64,000 nucleotides of DNA, taken from NCBI RefSeq assembly GCF_001905545.1, contig NZ_LIPD01000007.1, positions 278,114 to 342,113 of the forward strand, read 5' to 3'. The notes beneath the pieces were generated by a model. The model ran no database searches, had not been told where the DNA came from, and was given only the letters and a program-made list of their open reading frames with translations. Positions 26,241 through 34,431 of this stretch are shown one piece after another. The DNA comes from Streptomyces sp. CB02056. Lineage in GTDB: Bacteria; Actinomycetota; Actinomycetes; Streptomycetales; Streptomycetaceae. The position numbers were made by a program, and so were the translations under genes. Every line of letters starts with the position of its first letter. Within the stretch, counting starts at the first letter, position 1.

Positions 26241-27674
26241 CTATTCCGAACCCCCCTCCGGGGCAACGGCGTTGTACTCGGCGAGGGTCTCGCGGGTGAA
26301 GCCGAAGAACCAGGTGGCGAGGAAGCCCGCGAGGTAGCCGGTCAGCAGCCCGCCGCCGTAGACGGCGGCGCTCGCGAGGAGTCCGTGCGGGCCGGCCAGG
26401 AGCGGGAAGAGGGCCCAGCCGGAGGGGCCGATGGCGGTGGAGCCGACGGCGTCGCCGAGCTGTCCGGCCACCCCGATGAAGGCGCCGCCGGCCGCGCCGC
26501 CGACGCAGGCGGTGACGAAGGGGCGCCCCAGCGGCAGGGTGACGCCGTAGACCAGGGGCTCGCCGACGCCGAGCAGGCCGGCCGGGAGCGCGGACCTGAT
26601 GGTGGCCCGGATCGAGGCGTTGTGGCGCAGCCGCAGGTAGACCGCCACCGCGCAGCCGACCTGTCCGGCGCCCGCCATGGCGAGGATCGGCAGCAGGACG
26701 GTGGAGCCCTGCTGCTGGATCAGGGTGGTGTGGATCGGGATCAGCGCCTGGTGCAGGCCGAGCATCACCAGCGGCAGGAAGAGGCCGCCGAGCACGAGTC
26801 CGGCGAGCAGGCCGCCGTGGGCGAGCAGCCAGGTGGCGGCGTGGCCGATGGCGGTGGAGACCTCCCCGGCGACGTACATCAGGCCGAACAGCGCGGCCAG
26901 CCCGCCGAGCAGGACGGTGACGGTGGGGGTGACCAGGACGTCCAGGGCTGCGGGCACCAGGCGGCGGGTCCAGCGCTCCAGGTGGACGGCCAGCAGTGCG
27001 GCGCCGAGTGCGCCGACCACGCCGCCCTGGCCGGGCGTGAGGTGGTGGCCGAAGGCCTCCACCTTGGCGACCCCGGCGTAGACGATCACGCTGGCCACCG
27101 CGCCGCCGAGCACGGGCGTGCCGCCGAACTCCTTCGCCGTGTTGTAGCCGACGAAGACCGCGATCAGCGACATGAACCCGGAGGAGACCGGGCCCAGGGC
27201 GGTGACCAGCGCCGGTGCCCAGCCGAGGTTGGCGAGCGCCCCGGAGAGGCCGGCGACGATCCCGCAGCCGATCAGGGCGGGGATCAGCGGGACGAAGATG
27301 TTCGCGATCCGGCGCAGCGCCAGCTTCACCGGGGTGGCGTTGCGCACCCGGGCCTGGGCCCGGATGCGCTCGCCGCGCCCGGCGAGGTCCTCGGCGGTGG
27401 GGGAGGCCGCCGGGCCGGGGGGCTCCAGGAGCCGGCGCAGCCGCTCGGTGACCCCGGCGACGGCGGCGGGCCCGAGCACGATCTGGTAGGTGTCGTCCTC
27501 GACCGTGCCCAGGACCTCCGGCAGCGCCCGGAGCGCCTCGGTGTCGACCAGGGCGCGGTCCGCCAGGCCCAGCCGCAGCCGGGTCATGCAGTGGGCGACC
27601 GAGCGGATGTTGGCGGCGCCGCCGACCAGCGGGAGGATCGCCTCGGCCACGGCGCGGTTCTTCTCGTCCGACAT
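26241..27674 (-). CDS. PTS permease EIIBC (MurP/sucrose-glucose type)
   Basis: 477 residues from ATG 27674, leaderless. Residues 1-85 form the IIB domain with phosphorylated Cys29 in HCMTRLRL. After a linker the IIC membrane domain shows about ten hydrophobic segments with the family motifs GYNTAKEFGG and LGVGEPLVYGVTLPL. Length and order match E. coli MurP (N-acetylmuramate) and related sugar permeases that borrow a separate EIIA. No murQ or other catabolic gene is nearby, so the sugar is uncertain. The marR gene precedes it by 31 nt on the same strand. Confidence 0.9.
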   Translation of the reverse strand: MSDEKNRAVAEAILPLVGGAANIRSVAHCMTRLRLGLADRALVDTEALRALPEVLGTVEDDTYQIVLGPAAVAGVTERLRRLLEPPGPAASPTAEDLAGRGERIRAQARVRNATPVKLALRRIANIFVPLIPALIGCGIVAGLSGALANLGWAPALVTALGPVSSGFMSLIAVFVGYNTAKEFGGTPVLGGAVASVIVYAGVAKVEAFGHHLTPGQGGVVGALGAALLAVHLERWTRRLVPAALDVLVTPTVTVLLGGLAALFGLMYVAGEVSTAIGHAATWLLAHGGLLAGLVLGGLFLPLVMLGLHQALIPIHTTLIQQQGSTVLLPILAMAGAGQVGCAVAVYLRLRHNASIRATIRSALPAGLLGVGEPLVYGVTLPLGRPFVTACVGGAAGGAFIGVAGQLGDAVGSTAIGPSGWALFPLLAGPHGLLASAAVYGGGLLTGYLAGFLATWFFGFTRETLAEYNAVAPEGGSE

Positions 27675-27681
27675 GCCGGAG

Positions 27682-27709
27682 GACGTACCCGGGCGCTCCC
27701 CCGGCTCAA
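27682..27709 (-). promoter_or_regulatory. Promoter of the PTS gene (leaderless)
   Basis: On the minus strand TTGAGC (27709-27704), 16-nt spacer, TACGTC (27687-27682), then 7 nt to ATG 27674. The -35 overlaps the marR stop codon. Confidence 0.6.
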
Positions 27710-28311
27710 CCGCCTTGGTACGCGGCCGTTCTGGGCCCCGTGGCCGGAGCCGGTGCGCCGGCGGCGCCGTCCGTCCGGTCCGGGAGCGGGTCGTCGTCGG
27801 CCCCCGTGGCGCGCACCCGGTGCACGTACCGGTCGATGAGGTGGCGCAGCACGGTGGCGGTGGTGACGACGTCCGCCTCGGGGATGCCGTCCAGCGCGTC
27901 GGCGAGCCCGATGATGTTGGCCTGTTTCAGGCGGTCCAGCACTTCCCGTCCGCCGCGGGTGATGGCCACCTGGCGGGCCCGCCGGTCCTGCGTGTCCTGG
28001 CTGCGTTCCACCAGCTGCTGGCCCTGGAGGCGGTCGATCTGGCGGGTGACGTGGGAGGGCTTGACCATCAGGCGGTCGGCCAGGTCGCTCACCCGGCTGG
28101 CCTCCGCGCGCTCGGCGAGCGCGCGCAGCAGGTAGACGTCCGAGCGGGCGGCGGTGATGCCGGCCTTGGCGGTGCGGCGCTCGTGCTCCTGTGACCGTGT
28201 CAGCAGGTAGGCCAGGGTGGCCAGGACGTCCTCCAGGCCGTCCAGGCCGTTCGGGCCCTGCGGCCGGCAGGCGGTGGTCCGGTCGTCTTCGGCGTCTTCT
28301 TCGTCCGACAT
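27706..28311 (-). CDS. MarR-family regulator
   Basis: 201 residues from ATG 28311, leaderless. The winged-helix core runs TAARSDVYLLRALAERAE, the recognition helix VKPSHVTRQIDRLQGQQLV and the wing SQDTQDRRARQVAITRGG. An acidic N-terminus and a Pro/Ala-rich tail extend it beyond the usual 150 residues. It is divergent from the P450 operon (190 nt apart), so it most likely controls that operon and itself; PTS control by read-through is possible. Ligand unknown, probably an aromatic substrate of the P450. Confidence 0.92.
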   Translation of the reverse strand: MSDEEDAEDDRTTACRPQGPNGLDGLEDVLATLAYLLTRSQEHERRTAKAGITAARSDVYLLRALAERAEASRVSDLADRLMVKPSHVTRQIDRLQGQQLVERSQDTQDRRARQVAITRGGREVLDRLKQANIIGLADALDGIPEADVVTTATVLRHLIDRYVHRVRATGADDDPLPDRTDGAAGAPAPATGPRTAAYQGG

Positions 28312-28317
28312 GGGGGA

Positions 28318-28323
28318 ACTGTA
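28318..28323 (-). promoter_or_regulatory. -10 element for a leaderless marR transcript
   Basis: TACAGT on the minus strand ends 6 nt before ATG 28311; no ribosome site lies between. Confidence 0.5.
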
Positions 28324-28439
28324 GCGATCCGGTCCGGGCGGTGGCCGGGACGGGGAGGCGGCGCCGGGTTTCGGACAGTTTCGGCCGTCACCCGATCCGC
28401 CCTTTCGCCACCACGGAACGCGAGTTAGCGTGACTTTCA

Positions 28440-28471
28440 GTTAGTTGCTTTGGGCACGTAACTAGGTGCCC
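28440..28471. promoter_or_regulatory. Candidate MarR operator upstream of the P450 operon
   Basis: GTTAGTTG (28440-28447) pairs imperfectly with GTAACTA (28458-28464), and GGGCAC/GTGCCC (28452-28457, 28466-28471) form a second overlapping dyad. GTTAGTTG recurs upstream of the MFS-marR operon at 32033-32040, hinting at a shared site. Confidence 0.45.
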
Positions 28472-28501
28472 ACGGCTCGACTCCCGGAAGGGGATCCACC
28501 G

Positions 28502-29701
28502 ATGGCCACCGCCGAGAAGACCCCCCGATTCACCCACCCCGCCGCCCGCGGCACCTGCCCGTTCGCCCCGCCGCCCGCCTACGACCAGGCCCGGCAGGAG
28601 GAGCCGGTCAGCCGCGTCACCCTGTGGGACGGCTCCACCAGCTGGCTGGTCACCCGTCACGAGGACGTCAAGGCCGTCCTCTCCGACGCCCGGTTCAGCT
28701 CCGACTCCACCCGGCCCGGCTACCCGTTCATCAGCGCGGGCGCCCGGCAGCTGAACACCGGGCGGCCGACCATCATCCGGATGGACGCCCCGGAGCACAC
28801 CCACTTCCGCCGGATGCTGACCGGCGAGTTCATGATCAAGAAGGTCGAGGCGCTGCGCCCGGAGATCCAGCGGATCGCCGACGACCTGCTGGACCGGATG
28901 ACCGACGGACGCTCCGGCGCCGACCTCGTCCACGAGTTCGCCCTGCCGCTGCCGTCCCTGGTCATCTGCCTGCTGCTCGGCGTCCCCTACCAGGACCACG
29001 ACTTCTTCCAGGAGTGCAGCCGCGTCCTGCTGCGCCGCGACTCCGCCGCCGAGGACGTCGCCGACGCCCAGGCCAAGCTGGTCGACTACCTGATCGGGCT
29101 CACCGAGACCAAGCGCACCCACCCCGACGACGGCATCCTCAGCCGCCTGGTGGAGCGCGGCGAGCTGAGCACCCAGCAGATCGGCGACATGGGCCGGCTG
29201 CTGCTGATCGCCGGACACGAGACCACGGCGAACATGACCGCGCTCTCCGTGCTCGCCCTGCTGCGCAACCCCGACCAGCTCGCCCACCTGCGCGAGCACC
29301 CCGAGTCCGTGCCCGGCGCGGTCGAGGAGCTGCTGCGCTACCTGACCATCGTGCACTCCGGCGTGACCCGGGTCGCCGCCGAGGACGTCGACCTGGGCGA
29401 CGTGCGGATCGCGGCGGGCGAGGGCGTCATCTGCATGGTCAACACCGCCAACCGGGACGAGCGGGAGTTCCCCGACGGCGACGAGCTCGACCTGACCCGC
29501 GACGCCCGCCGCCACCTGGCCTTCGGCTTCGGCGCCCACCAGTGCCTGGGACAGCCGCTCGCCCGGCTGGAGTTGCAGATCGCGCTGGCCACCATCCTGC
29601 GCAGACTGCCCGGACTGCGCCTGACCGTACCGTTCGAGGAGGTCCGCTTCCGCGGCGAGATGCTCATCTACGGCGTCCACGAGCTGCCGATCGCCTGGTG
29701 A
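28502..29701 (+). CDS. Cytochrome P450 (CYP105-like)
   Basis: 399 residues from ATG 28502 with GGAAGGGG about 9 nt upstream. P450 landmarks: RMDAPEHTHFRRMLTGEF in the C-helix region, the I-helix oxygen-activation motif AGHETT (237-242), the K-helix ExxR in EELLRYL and the haem loop FGFGAHQCLG with ligand Cys348. Helix sequences and the adjacent 3Fe-4S ferredoxin suggest family CYP105, soluble enzymes that hydroxylate xenobiotics or antibiotics. First gene of a self-contained P450-ferredoxin-reductase operon, divergent from marR. Confidence 0.95.
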   Translation: MATAEKTPRFTHPAARGTCPFAPPPAYDQARQEEPVSRVTLWDGSTSWLVTRHEDVKAVLSDARFSSDSTRPGYPFISAGARQLNTGRPTIIRMDAPEHTHFRRMLTGEFMIKKVEALRPEIQRIADDLLDRMTDGRSGADLVHEFALPLPSLVICLLLGVPYQDHDFFQECSRVLLRRDSAAEDVADAQAKLVDYLIGLTETKRTHPDDGILSRLVERGELSTQQIGDMGRLLLIAGHETTANMTALSVLALLRNPDQLAHLREHPESVPGAVEELLRYLTIVHSGVTRVAAEDVDLGDVRIAAGEGVICMVNTANRDEREFPDGDELDLTRDARRHLAFGFGAHQCLGQPLARLELQIALATILRRLPGLRLTVPFEEVRFRGEMLIYGVHELPIAW

Positions 29702-29795
29702 CCCGGGCTCCCCCGGGAGCCCCCGGAACCACACCAACCCACCTGCCCCGCACCGGAGTCCACACCGCCGGGGCGCCCGTTCCGAAAGGAAGACC

Positions 29796-29993
29796 ATGCT
29801 CGTCCGGATCGACCAGGAGAAGTGCTGCGGCGCCGGGCACTGCGTGCTCGCCGCCCCCGACGTCTTCGACCAGCGCGACGAGGACGGCATCGTCGTCCTG
29901 CTCGACGCCCGACCGCCCGCCGAACTCCACCAGGCCGTCCGGGACGCCGCCGCGGTCTGCCCGGCCTCGGCCATCACCCTGGACCAAGCGTGA
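29796..29993 (+). CDS. 3Fe-4S ferredoxin of the P450 system
   Basis: 65 residues from ATG 29796 (AAAGGA upstream). The cluster ligands are Cys10 or 11 and Cys16 in EKCCGAGHC and a distant Cys in AVCPASAI; the missing fourth cysteine of the motif is typical of 3Fe-4S ferredoxins serving CYP105 enzymes. The stop overlaps the reductase start (GTGA). It shuttles electrons from the reductase to the P450. Confidence 0.95.
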   Translation: MLVRIDQEKCCGAGHCVLAAPDVFDQRDEDGIVVLLDARPPAELHQAVRDAAAVCPASAITLDQA

Positions 29994-31198
29994 CCGCACT
30001 GCGGGACGTGGCCGTGGTCGGCGCCGGCGCGGCCGGGCTGCACGCCGCCGAGGCGCTGCGCCGGGCCGGCTACGACGGCCGCCTCACCCTGATCGGGGCC
30101 GAGCCCGAACCGCCGTACGACCGGCCGCCGCTGTCCAAGCACCTGCTCGGCGGGGAGTGGCAGCCCGACCGCCTGGCCCTGCGCGGCCCCGAGGCGCTGG
30201 AGGAGCTCCGGCTCGACCTGCGCCTCGGGGTCCGGGCCGAGCGGCTGGACCGCCGGGAGCGGACCGTCCGGCTCTCCGACGGCGGACGGGTGCGCTGCGA
30301 GGCCGTCATCGTGGCCACCGGGGTCCGACCGCGCCGGCTCCCGGGCGCCGACGCTCCCCGGCCCGGGGCGCACGTGCTGCGCACCCTCGCCGACGCCCTC
30401 GCCCTGCGCGAGGAACTGCGCGCGGGCGTACGGCTGTTGGTGGTCGGCGGCGGGCTGCTCGGCGCCGAGGCGGCGGCCACCGCCGTCGGGCTCGGCGCCG
30501 AGGTGACCTGGCTGACCTCCACCGCCACGCCGCTGGCCGCCGTCCTGGGCAGCGAGACGGCCGCGCTGCTGGCCGGCCTGCACCGCCAACATGGGGTGCG
30601 GCTGCACCGGGGCGTGGCCACCGGACTGCTCGAACGGCGCGGCCGGGCCGTCGGCGTCCGGCTCGCCGACGGCTCCGAACTGGCCGCCGACGCCGTGCTG
30701 ATGGCCGTCGGCTCCGAACCGGCCACCGAGTGGCTGGCCGGCAGCGGCGTCCCGCTGGACGACGGCGTGGTCTGCGACGCCTACTGCGCCGCCGGCCCCG
30801 GCGTCTGGGCGGCCGGGGACGCCGCCTCCTGGCCCGACCCGCGCACCGGCCGCCACCACCGCCTCGAACAGCGCACCAACGCCACCGAGCAGGCCATGCA
30901 CGCGGCCCGGAACCTGCTGGCCGGCCCGGACGGCGACCGGCAGGCCTACCGGCCGGTCCCGTACCTGTGGACCGACCAGTACGGGCTGCGGGTCCAGGTG
31001 TTCGGCCGGCCCGGCGGCGCCGAGCGGTTCGAGGTGGTCGACGGCAGCCTGGCGGAGCACCGCTTCGCCGCCGTCTGCGTCCGGGACGGCCTGGTCACCG
31101 GCGCGGTCGGGATCGCCTCCGCCCGGGCGCTGCGCGGGCTGCGCGCCCAGGTCGCGGCGCACGGCCCGTGGCCGCCCGAGCAGGCCGAGCAGGCCTGA
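29990..31198 (+). CDS. FAD-dependent ferredoxin reductase
   Basis: 402 residues from GTG 29990, overlapping the ferredoxin stop by 4 nt. It has the N-terminal FAD dinucleotide fold VVGAGAAGLHAAEALR, the YDRPPLSK motif of BphA4/putidaredoxin-reductase-type enzymes, a second NAD fold VVGGGLLGAEAA and the FAD-ribityl motif VWAAGDAASW. NAD(P)H reduces FAD, which reduces the ferredoxin. Having all three components in one operon is less common than P450 plus ferredoxin alone. Confidence 0.93.
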   Translation: MTALRDVAVVGAGAAGLHAAEALRRAGYDGRLTLIGAEPEPPYDRPPLSKHLLGGEWQPDRLALRGPEALEELRLDLRLGVRAERLDRRERTVRLSDGGRVRCEAVIVATGVRPRRLPGADAPRPGAHVLRTLADALALREELRAGVRLLVVGGGLLGAEAAATAVGLGAEVTWLTSTATPLAAVLGSETAALLAGLHRQHGVRLHRGVATGLLERRGRAVGVRLADGSELAADAVLMAVGSEPATEWLAGSGVPLDDGVVCDAYCAAGPGVWAAGDAASWPDPRTGRHHRLEQRTNATEQAMHAARNLLAGPDGDRQAYRPVPYLWTDQYGLRVQVFGRPGGAERFEVVDGSLAEHRFAAVCVRDGLVTGAVGIASARALRGLRAQVAAHGPWPPEQAEQA

Positions 31199-31347
31199 GC
31201 CGCCCCGCCGTCGTCGTCCTGCCAGTGCCGCCCACCGTCCCCGCCCGCCAACCGGGCGAGGCGGCGGGCGGACCGGCATGGTGCGAGGGCCCCGGCACGG
31301 CCCCGCCCGGAGACTGGTGGCCCGCCGCCGGCCAGGGGAGAGAGCGC

Positions 31348-31935
31348 ATGGACGACCACAGCCACCGAGCCGCCCGGGGGCCCGCCCCCGCCCCCGGGAC
31401 GACCTCGCGGGCCGGGGTCCTGGGCACCGCGCTGGCCGCCGTCCTCGCCTTCTCGCTCTCCTCCGGCTCCTGGCAGTGGTTCTCCACCTACCTCGGGCTG
31501 ACCCTCCTCGCGGTGGTCCTCTCCTCCACCCGCCCGCCGAGCCGCGCGACCGACACCGGGGCCGGCTACGCCCGGAGCCTGGCCGCCTACACGCTCGTCA
31601 TCGGACTGTGCGTGGCCCTCGCCCTGGCCCCGGCGATGCAGCGCTGGTCCTGGCTGTTCCCGATGCCGGGCACCCGCCGCGACTGCCCCCGCCTGGGCGA
31701 ATACGCCCGGCTGCAGGCCCAGGCCTCCCTCGGCGACCTGGCCGCCCGGGACGGCGCCGCGCTCGCCGCCGCCCAGGGCGAACAGGCCGGGCACGCCGTC
31801 GCCGACTGCCTGTCCGCGACCACCACGCTCTGGCTTCCGGTGTACGCGCTGGCCGCGGCCCTGCTGGCCGCGCTCGCCGTCCGACTGCTGGACCGGGGCG
31901 GCCGCCGGGGACCCTCCCGGTCCGCCGAGGGCTGA
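31348..31935 (+). CDS. Uncharacterised small membrane protein
   Basis: 195 residues from ATG 31348 after AGGGGAG. Four hydrophobic stretches (GVLGTALAAVLAFSLSS, FSTYLGLTLLAVVLSS, LAAYTLVIGLCVALALA and LWLPVYALAAALLAALAV) imply four transmembrane helices. Between helices 3 and 4 is a probable extracytoplasmic loop with two cysteines (RRDCPRLG and VADCLSA). No family recognised. It follows the reductase by 149 nt and may or may not be transcribed with the P450 operon. Confidence 0.75.
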   Translation: MDDHSHRAARGPAPAPGTTSRAGVLGTALAAVLAFSLSSGSWQWFSTYLGLTLLAVVLSSTRPPSRATDTGAGYARSLAAYTLVIGLCVALALAPAMQRWSWLFPMPGTRRDCPRLGEYARLQAQASLGDLAARDGAALAAAQGEQAGHAVADCLSATTTLWLPVYALAAALLAALAVRLLDRGGRRGPSRSAEG

Positions 31936-32032
31936 GGGGCGACGGAGGGCGGACGGGCGGCGCGCCCCGGGCACTCCCCCGCGCTCCCCGTGCCCCGGCC
32001 GGGTCTACCGGTCGAACATCCGCCGGACTATC

Positions 32033-32054
32033 GTTAGTTGGCGGAAGCTATCGA
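32033..32054 (+). promoter_or_regulatory. Possible regulator site and promoter of the MFS-marR operon
   Basis: GTTAGTTG (32033-32040), the element also seen before the P450 gene, followed by TATCGA (32049-32054) as a possible -10, 43 nt before the MFS start. Confidence 0.35.
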
Positions 32055-32096
32055 ATTCCCCACGCCGACCCGCCGGCCGGCCAGCAGGAGGCAGCG

Positions 32097-33944
32097 GTGG
32101 CGACACGACTCTCCGACGGCGGCAGGACGGGGCGGCCGCACCCGGCCGGCCACGGTGTGGCACCGGAGCACCCCCGGTACAAGTGGGTGGCGCTCTCCAA
32201 CACCACGCTCGGCACCCTGATCGCCACCGTCAACGCCTCGATCGTGCTGATCTCGCTGCCCGCGATCTTCAACGGCATCGGCCTGGACCCGCTCCGCCCC
32301 GGCAACGTCAGCTACCTGCTGTGGATGCTGATGGGCTACATGCTGGTCACCGCCGTGCTGGTGGTCACCCTCGGCAGACTGGGCGACATCCACGGCCGGG
32401 TGCGGATCTACAACGCGGGCTTCCTGATCTTCACCCTCACCTCGGTGGCGCTCTCCCTCGACCCGCTGCACGGCGGGCCCGGGGCCCTGTGGCTGATCGG
32501 CTGGCGGGTCGTGCAAGCGGTCGGCGGGTCGATGCTGATGGCCAACTCGGCGGCGATCATCACCGACGCCTTCCCGGCCCGTCAGCGCGGCACGGCCCTG
32601 GGGGTGAATATCGTCGCGGGCATCGCCGGGTCCTTCATCGGCCTGGTCCTGGGCGGGCTGCTGGCCGAGTGGAACTGGCGGTCGATCTTCTGGGTCAATG
32701 TGCCGATCGGCATCCTCGGCACGGTCTGGGCCTACCGCTCGCTGCGCGAGACCGGGGTGCGCAAGCCCGCCCGGATCGACTGGTGGGGCAACATCACCTT
32801 CGGCGTCGGCCTGACCGCCCTGCTCGCCGCGATCACCTACGGCATCCAGCCGTACGGCGGCCACACCATGGGCTGGACCAACCCCTGGGTGCTGGCCGGA
32901 CTGTTCGGCGGGGTGGCGCTGCTCGCCGTCTTCTGCCTGGTCGAGTCCCGCACCGCCGAGCCGATGTTCCCGCTCTCGCTCTTCCGCGACCCGGTCTTCG
33001 CGGGCGGCAACGCGGCCACCCTGCTGGGCTCGATCGCGCGCGGCGGGCTGCAGTTCATGCTGATCATCTGGCTGCAGGGCATCTGGCTGCCGCTCCACGG
33101 CTACGACTACGCCGACACCCCGCTGTGGGCCGGGATCTACCTCGTCCCGCTGACCGTCGGCTTCCTGGCCGCCGGACCGGTCGCCGGCTACCTGTCCGAC
33201 CGCGCCGGGGCCCGGCTCTTCGCCGCCGGCGGACTGGTGGTGATGGCCCTGTCCTTCGCCGGGCTGCTCCTGCTGCCCACCGACTTCGGCTACCCGTGGT
33301 TCGCCCTGCTGGTGTTCGTCAACGGCCTGGGCGGCGGCCTGTTCGCCGCCCCCAACACCTCGCTGATCATGTCCAGCGTGCCGGCCGCCGCCCGCGGCGC
33401 GGCCTCCGGCATGCGGGCCACCTTCCAGAACGCCGGCATGGTGCTGTCGATCGGCGTCTTCTTCTCCCTGATGGTGGCCGGCCTGGCGGGCTCGCTGCCG
33501 CACACGCTCACCGCCGGACTGACCGCCCAGGGCGTGCCCGCCGCCGACGCGCACGCCATCGCCTCGCTGCCGCCGGTGGGCACCCTGTTCGCCGCCTTCC
33601 TCGGGTACAACCCGATCCAGCAGCTGCTGGGCCCGCAGGTGCTCGGGCAGCTGCCGGCGGACAACGTCCGGACGCTGACCGGCCGGGAGTTCTTCCCCCA
33701 GCTGATCTCGGGGCCCTTCCACGACGGGCTGGTGGTGGTGTTCTGGCTGGCGATCGCGATGTCGCTGGTCGCCGCGGCCACCTCGCTGGTGCGCGAGCGG
33801 ACCCGGCCCGCCGCCGCGCGTCCGGCCTCCGCACCGTCCGGCTCCGTACCCTCCGGTGCCTCACCCTCCGGTGCCTCACCGGCCACCACCGCGCCCGCCC
33901 CCGCGCGGCCCGCCGCCCCGCCGACGAAGGAGCCCGGGCCGTGA
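32097..33944 (+). CDS. MFS drug exporter, DHA2/EmrB type
   Basis: 615 residues from GTG 32097 with AGGAGG 6 nt upstream. Fourteen-helix DHA2 pattern, with LGRLGDIHGRVRIYNAG after helix 2 (motif A), the helix-5 motif GSFIGLVLGGLLAEWNWRS (motif C) and a long extracytoplasmic loop before the last helix (NPIQQLLGPQVLGQLP). The tail is Pro/Ala/Ser-rich and low-complexity. The marR gene starts within its stop codon (GTGA), so the pump is probably MarR-controlled. Likely exports a lipophilic drug or metabolite. Confidence 0.92.
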   Translation: MATRLSDGGRTGRPHPAGHGVAPEHPRYKWVALSNTTLGTLIATVNASIVLISLPAIFNGIGLDPLRPGNVSYLLWMLMGYMLVTAVLVVTLGRLGDIHGRVRIYNAGFLIFTLTSVALSLDPLHGGPGALWLIGWRVVQAVGGSMLMANSAAIITDAFPARQRGTALGVNIVAGIAGSFIGLVLGGLLAEWNWRSIFWVNVPIGILGTVWAYRSLRETGVRKPARIDWWGNITFGVGLTALLAAITYGIQPYGGHTMGWTNPWVLAGLFGGVALLAVFCLVESRTAEPMFPLSLFRDPVFAGGNAATLLGSIARGGLQFMLIIWLQGIWLPLHGYDYADTPLWAGIYLVPLTVGFLAAGPVAGYLSDRAGARLFAAGGLVVMALSFAGLLLLPTDFGYPWFALLVFVNGLGGGLFAAPNTSLIMSSVPAAARGAASGMRATFQNAGMVLSIGVFFSLMVAGLAGSLPHTLTAGLTAQGVPAADAHAIASLPPVGTLFAAFLGYNPIQQLLGPQVLGQLPADNVRTLTGREFFPQLISGPFHDGLVVVFWLAIAMSLVAAATSLVRERTRPAAARPASAPSGSVPSGASPSGASPATTAPAPARPAAPPTKEPGP

Positions 33945-34390
33945 GCGCGGACGGCGGCGGCCTGTCCGCCGAGGCCGTCGTCCGGCTCCGGCTGGCGATC
34001 GGCCGGCTCAACCGCCAGCTGGTCCGCGCCTCCGGCGACCAGGACCTCACCGCCGCCCAGCTCTCCGCCCTGGCCCGGGTGGAACAGCACGGGCCGCTGC
34101 GGCTCGGCGAACTCGCCGCACGCGAGGGCGTCGCGGTGCCGTCCATGGTCCGTACGGTCACCCCGCTGGTCGCCGACGGGCTGGTCGCCAAGACCCCCGA
34201 CCCGCAGGACGGACGCTCCCAGCTGCTCGCCCCCACCCCGCTCGGGCTGGAGACGCTGGCCCGGATCCGCCGCGAGCGCACCGCCCTGCTGGCCCGCCGC
34301 AGCGCCCGGCTCAGCCCCGAGCAGTGCCGCGCCCTGGAGGCGGCGCTGCCCCTCCTGGAGCTGCTGCTCGACGAACCCGGCACCCCCTGA
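33941..34390 (+). CDS. MarR-family regulator
   Basis: 149 residues from GTG 33941, overlapping the MFS stop by 4 nt. Standard MarR core: DLTAAQLSALARVEQHGPLRLGELA split over helices 2-3, the recognition helix VPSMVRTVTPLVADGLV and the wing DPQDGRSQLLAPTP. Being translated with the pump, it probably binds the pump's substrate and represses the promoter before 32097. It is convergent with fabV. Confidence 0.93.
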   Translation: MSADGGGLSAEAVVRLRLAIGRLNRQLVRASGDQDLTAAQLSALARVEQHGPLRLGELAAREGVAVPSMVRTVTPLVADGLVAKTPDPQDGRSQLLAPTPLGLETLARIRRERTALLARRSARLSPEQCRALEAALPLLELLLDEPGTP

Positions 34391-34431
34391 CCCGGGTCCG
34401 TGACGGCCCCGGTCCGCCGACGGCAGGACCG

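Noticed and set aside
28388..31279. 963-codon minus-strand open frame across the P450 operon
   Set aside because: The opposite strand carries three well-recognised enzymes; this frame has no domain.
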